A stretch of DNA of 64,000 nucleotides from Microlunatus lacustris (GTDB lineage: Bacteria > Actinomycetota > Actinomycetes > Propionibacteriales > Propionibacteriaceae). Below, piece after piece: positions 17,044 to 24,981 of this stretch. Position 1 is the first letter of the stretch. Each line of letters begins with the position of its first letter. Below the pieces are notes generated by a model. It made no database searches. It was not told the DNA's origin and saw only the letters and a list, made by a program, of their open reading frames with translations. The DNA lies in contig BAAAJN010000007.1 of assembly GCA_039527025.1 (NCBI GenBank), forward strand, positions 186,001 to 250,000, written 5' to 3'. The translations under genes and the position numbers were made by a program.

Positions 17044-18129
17044 TCACTGCCGGTGGCTGCCCGCGAGGATGTCCGCCAGGTCGTAGGTGACCGGCTCCTC
17101 GAGCTGCTCGTAGGTGCACGAGCGGGGGTCGCGGTCGGGCCGCCAGCGGTTGAACTGGGCGGTGTGCCGGAACCGGTTTCCCTCCATGTGCTCGTAGCGG
17201 ACCTCGACGACGAGCTCGGGCGAGAGCGGGGTGAAGGACAGGTCTTTGCCGCTGTTCCAGCGGCTGGTCTCGGAGTTGCGGGGGGTGCGCGTCCCCTCCT
17301 CCTGCTGGGCCCAGGCCCACGGGTGGTCGTCGAAGGTGGTGACCAGGGGTTGCAGCTCGGCGAACAGCTCCTTGCGCCGCGCCGCCGGGAAGGCGCCGAT
17401 CACCCCGACGTTGGCCAGCGCGCCGTCGGCGTCGTAGAGCCCGAGCAGCAGTGAGCCGATGCTGTCCGGGCCGCTCTTGTGCACCCGGTAGCCGGCGACG
17501 ACGCAGTCCGCGGTCCGCTGGTGCTTGATCTTGAACATCGTCCGCTTGTCGGGGGCGTAGGTGCCGGCCAGCGGCTTGGCCACCACCCCGTCGAGGCCGG
17601 CGCCCTCGAACCGGGAGAACCAGTCCTGGGCCAGCGCGGGATCGCGGGTGGCGGGCGTCAGGTGGATGGGTGCCCCGACGTCGGCCAAGGCCTCCTCCAG
17701 GGCGGCCCGTCGCACCTCGAACGGCTCCCCGGTGTAGTCGTCGTCGCCGAGCGCGAGCAGGTCGAAGGCCACGAACAGGGCCGGCGTCTCGGCGGCGAGC
17801 CGGGTGATCCGGCTGACGGCGGGGTGGACCCGCTGCTGCAGCACCTCGAACTCGAGCCGGTCACCGACGGCGACGACGATCTCCCCGTCCAGCACGCACC
17901 GCTGCGGCAGGTGCTCCTGGATCGCGGCCACCACCTCGGGGAAGTAGCGGGTCATCGGCTTCTCGTTGCGGGAGCCGATCTCCACCTCGTCGCCGTCGCG
18001 GAACACGATGGAGCGGAAGCCGTCCCACTTCGGTTCGTAGGAGAGCGCTCCGGTGGGGATCGTCGGGACCGACTTCGCCAGCATCGGCTTGACCGGGGGC
18101 ATCACGGGCAGCTGCATGCCGCTCATCAT
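17044..18129 (-). CDS. ATP-dependent DNA ligase, LigC type
   Basis: A 361-residue ATP-dependent DNA ligase. The adenylation motif is EPKWDGFRS with Lys34; downstream motifs include LDGEIVV, FVAFDLLAL, DGVVAKP and FKIKHQRTADCVV, in the expected order. The nucleotidyltransferase domain is followed by an OB domain, with no polymerase or phosphoesterase domain, so it is LigC-like and not LigD. LigC in mycobacteria is an accessory ligase linked to base-excision repair. A 14-bp palindrome lies 11 bases upstream of ATG 18129. Confidence 0.92.
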   Translation of the reverse strand: MMSGMQLPVMPPVKPMLAKSVPTIPTGALSYEPKWDGFRSIVFRDGDEVEIGSRNEKPMTRYFPEVVAAIQEHLPQRCVLDGEIVVAVGDRLEFEVLQQRVHPAVSRITRLAAETPALFVAFDLLALGDDDYTGEPFEVRRAALEEALADVGAPIHLTPATRDPALAQDWFSRFEGAGLDGVVAKPLAGTYAPDKRTMFKIKHQRTADCVVAGYRVHKSGPDSIGSLLLGLYDADGALANVGVIGAFPAARRKELFAELQPLVTTFDDHPWAWAQQEEGTRTPRNSETSRWNSGKDLSFTPLSPELVVEVRYEHMEGNRFRHTAQFNRWRPDRDPRSCTYEQLEEPVTYDLADILAGSHRQ

Positions 18130-18140
18130 GGCTGACGGCG

Positions 18141-18154
18141 CTGACGGCCGTCAG
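18141..18154. promoter_or_regulatory. 14-bp palindrome before the ligase gene
   Basis: CTGACGGCCGTCAG is a perfect palindrome, and another CTGACGGC half-site lies directly beside it (18132-18139). It could be a repressor site for the ligase gene that starts at 18129. Confidence 0.4.
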
Positions 18155-18247
18155 CACACGACCCGACGACCTGAGGTCGAGAAGTGGGCAGTCCCGTCCA
18201 GGACCGCCCGTCGACCGGAGCTGGCTCCTACTCGGCTCAGCAGACGC

Positions 18248-18283
18248 GACAGCGCCCGTGTCCGGAGGGACACGGGCGCTGTC
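18248..18283 (-). terminator. strong terminator of the DEAD-box helicase gene
   Basis: A perfect 16-bp stem (GACAGCGCCCGTGTCC and its complement) with a 4-nt loop starts 18 bases after the helicase stop. Confidence 0.85.
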
Positions 18284-18300
18284 GTGAGAGCTGCAGCAGG

Positions 18301-19830
18301 TCAGCCGCGGCGCGAGCTGCGGCTGAAGCTCGCCGCACTGTGCGAGCCCGAGGAGGACAGACCCGGGCTGGACGTGCTGTAGATGGACGGGCCGGCGGAC
18401 CCACCTCGGCCACCGCGGCCCTGGCCGCCCGAGCGACCCGAACCACCACCGGAGCGTCCGGAGCCGCCCGCCGAGCGACCGGCCGGGGCGCTGCCGCCCT
18501 GGCTGGGACCGCGACGACCGCGGCCGCCACCGCCCCCGCCGTTGCCGCCACCGCTGCGCGGGGCTGAACCGGAGGAACGGCGACCGCCGCCTTGGGCCTC
18601 GGGCGTGTGCGCCGGGACGAGGCCGCCGGGGACGAGCACGCGCTCACCGGGGGCCAGCGTCTGCAGGACGGGGTGGTCGACGCCCGAGATGCGGGTGGTG
18701 GTCGGCTTGATGCCGGCCGCCCGGGTCAGGGCGCGGACGTCGGAGACCTGGTCGTCGGTCATCAGCGTGATGACGGTGCCGTCCTGGCCGGCGCGGGCCG
18801 TACGGCCCGAGCGGTGGGTGTAGGCCTTGTGCTCGACCGGCGGGTCGGCGTGCACGACCAGGGCCACGTCGTCGACGTGGATGCCGCGCGCCGCGATGTC
18901 GGTGGCCACCATCGTGCTGGCCGCGCCCGAGTGGAAGGCGTCCATGTTGCGGGTGCGGGCGTTCTGGCTCAGGTTGCCGTGCAGCTCCACGGCGGGGATG
19001 CCGCGGGCGTTCAGCTGCTTGGCCAGGGCCTTGGCGCCGTGCTTGGTGCGGGTGAAGACCATCGTGCGACCCGGCGCGCTGGTCAGGTCGGCGAGCACGG
19101 GGATCCGCTGGTCGCGGGCGACGTGCAGCACGTGGTGCTCCATCGTCGACACCGGCGACTGCGCGGAGTCGGCCTCGTGCGTCCGGGGGTCGTGCAGGAA
19201 CTTGCGGACCAGCCCGTTGATCGCGCCGTCCAGCGTGGCGGAGAAGAGCATCCGCTGCCCGTTGGGCGGGGTCTGGGTGAGCAACCGGGTGACCGCGGGC
19301 AGGAAGCCCAGGTCGGCCATGTGGTCGGCCTCGTCGAGGATGGTGACCTCGACCGAGCCGAGCGAGCAGGCGCGCTGCTTGATCAGGTCCTCGAGCCGGC
19401 CCGGGCAGGCGAGGACGATGTCGACGCCGTTCTGCAGGCCGCGGACCTGCGGGTTCTGCCCGACGCCGCCGAACACGGTGAGCGTGGTCAGGCCGGCGGT
19501 CGCCGCGAGCGGCTTGAGGGCGGCCTCGATCTGGCCGACCAGCTCCCGGGTGGGGGCCAGGATCAGGGCGCGGGGTGCCTTGGCCGTGCGGCGGCTCTTC
19601 GACGCCGTCAGCCGGGCGACGAGCGGCAGCAGGAAGGCGTAGGTCTTGCCGGAGCCGGTGCGGCCGCGGCCCAGGACGTCACGGCCGGCGAGCGAGTCGC
19701 GCAGCGTGGCGGCCTGGATGGGGGTGGGGGTCTCGATGCCGAGACCGGAGAGGACCTCCACCAGCGGGGCGGGGACGCCCAGCTCGGAGAAGGCAGGGAC
19801 GATCGTCGTGTCGACGGACAAGAGGGACAT
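18301..19830 (-). CDS. DEAD-box ATP-dependent RNA helicase with Gly/Ser-rich tail
   Basis: A 509-residue RNA helicase. Core motifs run in order: Q motif PTPIQ, Walker A GRTGSGKT (about 56-63), APTREL, CPGRLEDL, DEAD (about 166-169), SAT, VATDIAARGIHV and HRSGRTARAG. After about residue 400 the tail is almost wholly Gly, Ser and Arg (SGGGNGGGGGGRGRRG), an RGG-like RNA-binding and possibly condensate-forming region. Such helicases unwind structured RNA in ribosome assembly or cold growth. ATG 19830 is preferred; its A is shared with the stop of a 35-codon upstream frame (TGATG). A strong terminator follows. Confidence 0.93.
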   Translation of the reverse strand: MSLLSVDTTIVPAFSELGVPAPLVEVLSGLGIETPTPIQAATLRDSLAGRDVLGRGRTGSGKTYAFLLPLVARLTASKSRRTAKAPRALILAPTRELVGQIEAALKPLAATAGLTTLTVFGGVGQNPQVRGLQNGVDIVLACPGRLEDLIKQRACSLGSVEVTILDEADHMADLGFLPAVTRLLTQTPPNGQRMLFSATLDGAINGLVRKFLHDPRTHEADSAQSPVSTMEHHVLHVARDQRIPVLADLTSAPGRTMVFTRTKHGAKALAKQLNARGIPAVELHGNLSQNARTRNMDAFHSGAASTMVATDIAARGIHVDDVALVVHADPPVEHKAYTHRSGRTARAGQDGTVITLMTDDQVSDVRALTRAAGIKPTTTRISGVDHPVLQTLAPGERVLVPGGLVPAHTPEAQGGGRRSSGSAPRSGGGNGGGGGGRGRRGPSQGGSAPAGRSAGGSGRSGGGSGRSGGQGRGGRGGSAGPSIYSTSSPGLSSSGSHSAASFSRSSRRG

Positions 19831-19937
19831 CACATTCTGTGGCGTCTCACCAGAACAGGGTCGCGCCCACGGAAGAGGCCGGGGTCACGGTGCAGCAGTG
19901 CACAGCAGCGAGTGAGGAGCAGGTTGCTCGACGTCAC
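19830..19937 (-). CDS. candidate leader peptide upstream of the helicase
   Basis: A 35-codon GTG frame ends in TGATG, sharing a base with the helicase start. The peptide begins VTSSNLLLTRCCALLHRD and has adjacent cysteines and many arginines. It lies inside the inferred 5' leader (promoter box near 19980). Termination-reinitiation could control the helicase. No strong ribosome site is visible, so this may be chance. Confidence 0.35.
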   Translation of the reverse strand: MTSSNLLLTRCCALLHRDPGLFRGRDPVLVRRHRM

Positions 19938-19976
19938 CGGTGCTTCGCGGCGAGACTCAACGAGGCACTGCGGACA

Positions 19977-19982
19977 ACAGTA
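19977..19982 (-). promoter_or_regulatory. -10 box of the helicase transcript
   Basis: TACTGT on the minus strand, about 147 bases before the helicase ATG. It implies a leader of about 140 nt that contains the candidate peptide above. Confidence 0.4.
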
Positions 19983-20108
19983 GCGCACGGCCCTGCGGCG
20001 CGGAGGCTCCCGGGTGCCGCCGACGGCGCCGAGCGACGTCTCGTCCCCGGCGCCGCGGCCGGCCGCGTGAGCCCGCTCACCAGCACGTCCGGTCCGGCTC
20101 CCGACGCC

Positions 20109-20114
20109 TAGACT
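20109..20114 (+). promoter_or_regulatory. -10 box of the ABC-ctaA operon (leaderless)
   Basis: TAGACT followed by 6 nt and the GTG at 20121. It is identical to the moaA box and supports this start. Confidence 0.55.
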
Positions 20115-20120
20115 GCACCG

Positions 20121-20843
20121 GTGCCCACCGTCGACGAGACCGCGCTCGCGGTCGAGGACCTGCGGGTCACCCTCGGTGGACGCGGGGTCCTGACGGGGCT
20201 CACGCTGAGCGCCCGCCGCGGTCGGCTGACCGCCGTGCTCGGCCCCAACGGTGCCGGCAAGACCACCCTGATCCGCTGCTGCACCGGGCTGGTGCGACCC
20301 GACGGCGGCCGGGTGACCGTCCTCGGCACCCCGCCCGGCGACGCCGGCACCGCCGCCCGGCTCGGGCTGATGCCGCAGAGCACCGGCGCCTGGTCCGGCA
20401 TCCGGGCCGGTGAGCTGCTCCGCTACCTCGCGGGTCTCTACGCCACTCCCCAGGACGTCGACCTGCTGGTCGCCGAGCTCCGCCTGGAACCGCTGCTGCG
20501 GACCCCCTACCGACGGTTGTCCGGTGGCCAGCAGCAGGCGGTCAACCTGGCCGCTGCTCTGGTCGGCCGGCCGGAGCTGGTCGTCCTCGACGAGCCGACG
20601 GCGGGGATGGACCCGCACGCGCGGCGGGCCACCTGGGCGCTGCTGGAGCGGCTCCGGGCGGCCGGGGTCACCCTGCTGCTGACGACGCACGCGATGGAGG
20701 AGGCGGAGGCGCTGGCCGACCAGGTCTTCATCCTCGACCGCGGCCGGGTCGCGGTGGCCGGGACGGTGCCCGAGCTGACCGGTGCCGGGCAGAGCCTGGA
20801 GAGCGTCTTCCTCGCCCACACCTCGCTGCAGGCCGGCGGATGA
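20121..20843 (+). CDS. ABC transporter ATP-binding subunit upstream of ctaA
   Basis: A 240-residue ATPase of the ABC-2 exporter class. Walker A VLGPNGAGKTTL (about 39-50), Q-loop LMPQSTGAW, signature RLSGGQQQAVNLAAAL, Walker B VVLDEPTAGMD and H-loop TTHAME are complete. The permease gene overlaps its stop (ATGA), and ctaA overlaps the permease. In many actinobacteria this ABC pair lies between sufR and ctaA, so a link with heme or oxidase assembly is plausible, but the substrate is unknown. Confidence 0.9.
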   Translation: MPTVDETALAVEDLRVTLGGRGVLTGLTLSARRGRLTAVLGPNGAGKTTLIRCCTGLVRPDGGRVTVLGTPPGDAGTAARLGLMPQSTGAWSGIRAGELLRYLAGLYATPQDVDLLVAELRLEPLLRTPYRRLSGGQQQAVNLAAALVGRPELVVLDEPTAGMDPHARRATWALLERLRAAGVTLLLTTHAMEEAEALADQVFILDRGRVAVAGTVPELTGAGQSLESVFLAHTSLQAGG

Positions 20844-21601
20844 CCACCCTCGACCTCTCCCCCGCCCCCGGGGCGGCGCCCGCCCGCCAGCGCGTGGTCC
20901 GGCACGGCCTCCTCGAGGCGCGGCTGCTGGTGCGCAACGGCGAGCAGCTGCTGCTGGCCCTGGTCATCCCGCTGGGCATCCTGGTCGCCGGCCGGGTGGT
21001 CGGCGGCCGGCTCGGGGCCCTGGACACCCTGGCCCCGTCGGTGCTGGCCCTGGCCGTCTGGTCCACCGCGTTCACCTCGGTGGCGATCGCCACCGGGTTC
21101 GAGCGCCGCTACGGGGTGCTGGAACGGCTGGCGGCCACCCCGCTGGGGCGGACCGGGCTGCTCGCGGGCAAGGCGCTGGCGGTGGTGCTGGTCGTCGTCG
21201 GCCAGCTCGTCGTCCTCGGCGCCGCCGCCCTGCTGCTCGGCTGGCGACCGGCCTTCACCGCGGCGTCCACCGCCGCGGCGGTGCTGCTGGTCGTGCTGGC
21301 CGCGGCCGCCTTCGTCAGCCTGGCCCTGCTGCTGGCCGGCCGGCTGCGCGCCGAGGCCACCCTCGGCCTGGCCAACCTGGTCCACGTCGTCCTGCTGGTG
21401 GGCGGCGGGCTGGTGCTGCCCCTCAGCCGCTACCCCGAGGCCCTGCGCCCGGTGCTGGAGCTGCTGCCGACCGCAGCCCTCGGCGAGGGACTGCGGGCGG
21501 CCGCCGCCGGCGCGGTCCTCGGCTGGCCGCACCTGGTCTGCCTCGTCTGGTTGCTGCTCGGCGGCCTCGCCGCCCGGAAGGGATTTCGATGGACAGCGTG
21601 A
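20840..21601 (+). CDS. ABC-2 type permease upstream of ctaA
   Basis: A 253-residue membrane protein with about six hydrophobic helices, beginning after a short cytoplasmic N-terminus (RHGLLEARLLVRNGEQ). The middle segment ATGFERRYGVLERLAATPLG is a standard ABC-2 coupling region. Paired with the ATPase just upstream. Its last 13 bases overlap the start of ctaA, so the exporter and heme A synthase are likely translated together. Confidence 0.9.
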   Translation: MTTLDLSPAPGAAPARQRVVRHGLLEARLLVRNGEQLLLALVIPLGILVAGRVVGGRLGALDTLAPSVLALAVWSTAFTSVAIATGFERRYGVLERLAATPLGRTGLLAGKALAVVLVVVGQLVVLGAAALLLGWRPAFTAASTAAAVLLVVLAAAAFVSLALLLAGRLRAEATLGLANLVHVVLLVGGGLVLPLSRYPEALRPVLELLPTAALGEGLRAAAAGAVLGWPHLVCLVWLLLGGLAARKGFRWTA

Positions 21602-22578
21602 GCACCACCCCCGTGCGCACCGGGGCCAGCTCGGCCGGCGACCCGGCCCCCGGACCAGGCCCGCTGGACGCGCTCGCCCGGCTGGTCACCAGCCCGCGGG
21701 CGCTGCGGCGCTGGGCCGTCGCGTCGCTGGTGGCCAACATCGGGATCGTGGTCACCGGCGCCCTCGTCCGGCTGACCTCCTCGGGGATGGGCTGCCCGAC
21801 CTGGCCCCGCTGCACGGAGGACTCCTACGTCTCCCACCCGTCGCTGGGCATCCACGGGGCCATCGAGTTCGGCAACCGGCTGCTGACCTTCGTGCTGGTG
21901 ATCATCGCCGTCCTCACCTGGGTCAGCGCGATGCTGCACCGCGACGGCGGCCGCAAGCGCCGCGACCTGCGCTGGATCGCCGCCGGCCTGGCCCTGGGCA
22001 TCCCCGCCCAGGCGGTCATCGGCGGCATCTCGGTGTGGACCCACCTGAACCCGTTCGTCGTCGCCCTGCACCTGATGGTGTCGATGGTGCTGATCGGGCT
22101 CAGCACCTGGCTGGTCCGCCGCTCCCGCGGCCTCCGGCAGCAGCCGGCGCCCCGCACCGGGGTGCTGGCCGCGCAGGCGACGCTGGTGCTGATGGCGGTG
22201 GCCGTCTGGCTGGGCACCGTGGTCACCGGCAGCGGTCCGCACGCCGGTGACCTGGAGGCCGTCCGCACCGGCTACGACGGGGCGTTCGTCACCCACCTGC
22301 ACGCCGTCGCCGTCTACGCCACGGTGGCGGCCAACCTGGTCGCCCTCTGGGTGCTGCGCAGCCGCGCCGCGCTGCTGGTGCTGGCAGTCGTCGCCCTGCA
22401 GGCCGTGATCGGGATCGCCCAGTACAACCTGGGGCTGCCGGTCGGGCTGGTCCTGCTGCACCTGCTCGGCGCCTCGCTGGCCGTCGCCGCCAGCACCAAC
22501 CTCTTCCTGACCGTCCGCCGGGCACCGACGACGACGCCGGTCGTGGTCGACGGGGTCCGGACGGCGCAGGGCGGGTAG
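21589..22578 (+). CDS. ctaA: heme A synthase CtaA
   Basis: A 329-residue COX15/CtaA membrane protein that oxidises heme O to heme A for aa3 oxidase. The first loop has SSGMGCPTWPRC with Cys69 and Cys75, a redox pair known in this family. His89 and Glu93 follow in GIHGAIEFGNRLL, and HLNPFVVALHLMVSM and VTHLHAVAVYA supply further heme His. Eight helices are predicted by eye. ATG 21589 lies inside the permease gene with GGAAGG 7 nt upstream. Its partner ctaB is 11 kb away on the other strand. Confidence 0.94.
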   Translation: MDSVSTTPVRTGASSAGDPAPGPGPLDALARLVTSPRALRRWAVASLVANIGIVVTGALVRLTSSGMGCPTWPRCTEDSYVSHPSLGIHGAIEFGNRLLTFVLVIIAVLTWVSAMLHRDGGRKRRDLRWIAAGLALGIPAQAVIGGISVWTHLNPFVVALHLMVSMVLIGLSTWLVRRSRGLRQQPAPRTGVLAAQATLVLMAVAVWLGTVVTGSGPHAGDLEAVRTGYDGAFVTHLHAVAVYATVAANLVALWVLRSRAALLVLAVVALQAVIGIAQYNLGLPVGLVLLHLLGASLAVAASTNLFLTVRRAPTTTPVVVDGVRTAQGG

Positions 22579-22587
22579 CGGACCGAC

Positions 22588-22716
22588 ATGACGGGCCACG
22601 ACGACCTGCCGCTGGACGCCGCCGGGGTGCAGGCCCTCCTCGACCACGAGAACGCCCCGCCGCGGAACCCGCCCTCCCACGGGGACCCGACGTACCCCTC
22701 CCAGCCGCGCGGCTGA
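22588..22716 (+). CDS. hypothetical 42-residue protein
   Basis: A short frame starting at ATG 22588 with the typical GC-rich third positions. The product begins MTGHDDLPLDAAGVQALL, is acidic then Pro-rich, and has no membrane segment. It lies 9 bases after ctaA and 8 before the next gene, so it would fit the operon. No family recognised. Confidence 0.45.
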   Translation: MTGHDDLPLDAAGVQALLDHENAPPRNPPSHGDPTYPSQPRG

Positions 22717-22724
22717 CGCAGGGC

Positions 22725-23048
22725 ATGGCCGACGCCTCCGACGACCTCGCGACCCTGGTCGACCGGGTGCCGGAGGGGTGGACGGCGGTCACCTACCGCG
22801 GCCGGCCCTACGGGGTGCGCCGCACCAGCCGGGCCGACGGCCGCAGCGTCAGCGTCTACGCCGAGGAGCTCGGCGGCGCGGACGTGGTCAGCACCAACGT
22901 CTACCGGACCAGCGCCGGGGACGTGCTGCGACCCTGCGAGATGCCCGCCCCGGTCGTGCTGGCCTTCCTCGCGGGGTGGCGACCGGTTCCCGCGCCGCGG
23001 GTCAGCCCGGCCGGTGCCAGCCCCGGTCGTCCAGACCCCCCGGGATGA
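22725..23048 (+). CDS. small conserved actinobacterial protein, unknown function
   Basis: A 107-residue protein. The core VPEGWTAVTYRGRPYGVRRT, then SVSVYAEELGGADVVSTNVY and LRPCEMPAPVVLAFLAGW, looks like a compact beta-rich domain seen as a hypothetical protein in other actinobacteria. It has one conserved-looking Cys (RPCEMP). The last 15 or so residues are Pro-rich and overlap the 3' end of the convergent serine hydrolase by 47 bases, so only the first 85 residues are likely under selection. Confidence 0.65.
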   Translation: MADASDDLATLVDRVPEGWTAVTYRGRPYGVRRTSRADGRSVSVYAEELGGADVVSTNVYRTSAGDVLRPCEMPAPVVLAFLAGWRPVPAPRVSPAGASPGRPDPPG

Positions 23049-24351
23049 CCTCCGCCGGTGCGTAGGGCTGCCGGGTCAGCACGAAGGTCGCCAGGTCCAG
23101 GTGGCTCACCCGGCCGTCGGCGCCGCGGACCACCCGCAGCCGCTCACCGGCGTAGTAGGCGTCGCACCCCGTCCACGTCCCGTCGGGTCCGGGGCGGAAG
23201 CGTGAGCTCCGGCTGCCGCCAGCCAGTGGGCGGAGCCGCAGCCGGTCGACGCCCTCCACGCTGAGCGTGAAGCCGGCCGGCCCCCAGTACCAGGTGCCGG
23301 TCACCTCGAGGAGCTCATCAGGCACGGCGGCGGGCACCCAGGTCCGGGGCAGGGCGGGCTCACGCTCGGCCATCGTGGCCAGCAGGTCGGCGGTCAGCCG
23401 GCCGACCGGCACCCCGGAGGTCGCGTTGGCCAGGGCCAGCGCACCGTCTCCGGTGGCCGGCTCGACGAGCAGACCGGCCAGGAAGCCGGGCATGGAGCCG
23501 CCGTGCCCGACCAGCCGGCGGCCGTCGGCGCGGACCAGCTGGAGGCCGAGGCCCCACGCGGTGGTCCAGGCCGCGCCGTCCTCCACCGTGGCGGGCTGCC
23601 GCATCTCCTCCAGCGTGCCCGGGTCCAGCACGTCCCCGGTGTCACCGGCCAGGAAGGAGCCCCAGCGGGCCAGGTCGCCGACCGTCGACCACAGCTCGCC
23701 GGCCGGCGCCATCGCCCCGGTGGCGGGGGACGGCTCGGCCAGCAGCACGTCGGCGTGCGGGTGAACCGCCCAGCCCGACGCCGACGGCCCGAGCGGCTCG
23801 GTCCCCGTCCGGTGCAGTCCCAGCGGGTCGAGCAGCCGCTCCTGCAGCACCTGGGTCCAGGGTGCTCCGCGCCGGCGCGCCACCACCTCGCCCAGCAGCG
23901 CGAAGCCGACGTTGGAGTAGTGCAGCCGGGCGCCCGCCGCCAGCCGCGGCGGCTCGTCGGCGAGGGCGGCCAGCAGGCCCGCGGCGTCGGTGCCCTCCAC
24001 CCGCTCCCACCACGCGCCGGGGAGCTCCGAGGTCAGCCCGCCGGCGTGCGTCAGCAGCTGGAGCAGGGTGGCCGACCCGGCGACGCCGGGCACGTGCTCC
24101 GCCAGCGGGTCGGTCAGGGACAGCGCGCCCTCGTCCCGCAGCTGGAGCACCAGGACCGCGGTGAAGGTCTTGGTGATCGAGCCGATCCGGTAGGCCGCCT
24201 GGACGTCGGCACCGGCCCCCCGCCCCGCCGACCAGGCCAGGGACCCCTCGCGGACGGTGCCGGCCACCACCGACGGCGCGCGGCCCTCGGCCTGGGCGAC
24301 GGCGAGCCGGTGCAGCAGGGCCTGTTCCGTGGCGGGCAGCAGAGCAGTCAT
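23002..24351 (-). CDS. serine hydrolase, class C beta-lactamase/esterase family
   Basis: A 449-residue protein of the beta-lactamase (DD-peptidase/EstB) fold. The nucleophile motif is GSITKTF (Ser58, Lys61), the Tyr motif is LHYSNVGF (Tyr145) and a third motif GHGGSMPG lies near 287. There is no signal peptide, so it is likely cytoplasmic and probably an esterase or peptidase, not a resistance enzyme. The last 110 residues form a beta-rich domain often attached to such enzymes. ATG 24351 sits 6 nt after TACGGT; an open frame upstream to 24936 overlaps the divergent gene and is discarded. Confidence 0.9.
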   Translation of the reverse strand: MTALLPATEQALLHRLAVAQAEGRAPSVVAGTVREGSLAWSAGRGAGADVQAAYRIGSITKTFTAVLVLQLRDEGALSLTDPLAEHVPGVAGSATLLQLLTHAGGLTSELPGAWWERVEGTDAAGLLAALADEPPRLAAGARLHYSNVGFALLGEVVARRRGAPWTQVLQERLLDPLGLHRTGTEPLGPSASGWAVHPHADVLLAEPSPATGAMAPAGELWSTVGDLARWGSFLAGDTGDVLDPGTLEEMRQPATVEDGAAWTTAWGLGLQLVRADGRRLVGHGGSMPGFLAGLLVEPATGDGALALANATSGVPVGRLTADLLATMAEREPALPRTWVPAAVPDELLEVTGTWYWGPAGFTLSVEGVDRLRLRPLAGGSRSSRFRPGPDGTWTGCDAYYAGERLRVVRGADGRVSHLDLATFVLTRQPYAPAEVIPGGLDDRGWHRPG

Positions 24352-24357
24352 CCCGGC

Positions 24358-24363
24358 ACCGTA
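24358..24363 (-). promoter_or_regulatory. -10 box of the serine hydrolase gene (leaderless)
   Basis: TACGGT on the minus strand, 6 nt before ATG 24351. Confidence 0.45.
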
Positions 24364-24390
24364 GCGGCGTGGCCGTGCCACCATGGGCGG

Positions 24391-24957
24391 GTGGCCGGCC
24401 TCTGCTACCTGATCACCCATCCCGAGGTGGCCGTCGACCCCGGGACCGACGTCACCTCCTGGTCGCTCTCGGCCGCTGGTCGGGCGCGGGCGGAGCGGCT
24501 GGCCGCGCTGCCCTGGGTCCCTGCGCTGGACCGGTTGGTCAGCAGCGCCGAGCGCAAGGCCTGCGAGACCGCCGAGGTGCTGGCCGCCGCGCACGGACTG
24601 CCCTGGACCGTCGACGCCGCCCTGGGCGAGAACGACCGCAGCGCCACGGGCTTCCTGCCGCCGCCGGAGTTCGAGCAGGTGGCCGACGCGTTCTTCGCCC
24701 GGCCGGAGGAGAGCGTCCGGGGCTGGGAGACCGCGCGGCACGCCCAGCAGCGGGTCGTCGAGGCGGTCCGCCGGCAGACCGCGGGCCGGAGCGACGCGGT
24801 CGGCTTCGTCGCCCACGGCGCGGTCGGCACGCTGCTCTGGTGCGACCTGGAGCGCCGACCCGTCGACCGGCGGCACGACCAGCCCGGGCAGGGCAGCTGG
24901 TACCCGTTCGACCCCGGCACCTGGACGGCGGGGCACGGCTGGGTCCGGATCAGCTGA
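24391..24957 (+). CDS. histidine phosphatase (phosphoglycerate mutase-like)
   Basis: A 188-residue protein of the histidine phosphatase superfamily. The usual RHG start is YLITHPEV, which keeps the His but not the Arg and Gly. SSAERKACETAEVLA (about 50-64) and FVAHGAVGTLLWC (about 140-152) give the other conserved Arg/Glu and His. The atypical first motif suggests an altered or unknown substrate. GTG 24391 is the only good start near the first strand; it is divergent from the serine hydrolase by 39 bases. Confidence 0.8.
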   Translation: MAGLCYLITHPEVAVDPGTDVTSWSLSAAGRARAERLAALPWVPALDRLVSSAERKACETAEVLAAAHGLPWTVDAALGENDRSATGFLPPPEFEQVADAFFARPEESVRGWETARHAQQRVVEAVRRQTAGRSDAVGFVAHGAVGTLLWCDLERRPVDRRHDQPGQGSWYPFDPGTWTAGHGWVRIS

Positions 24958-24981
24958 GCCTGGTCGGGGCTGCGGCGCCGG

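Noticed and set aside
18380..18580. Repetitive GC-rich DNA as a non-coding repeat
   Set aside because: It encodes the Gly/Ser/Arg tail of the helicase in the correct frame.
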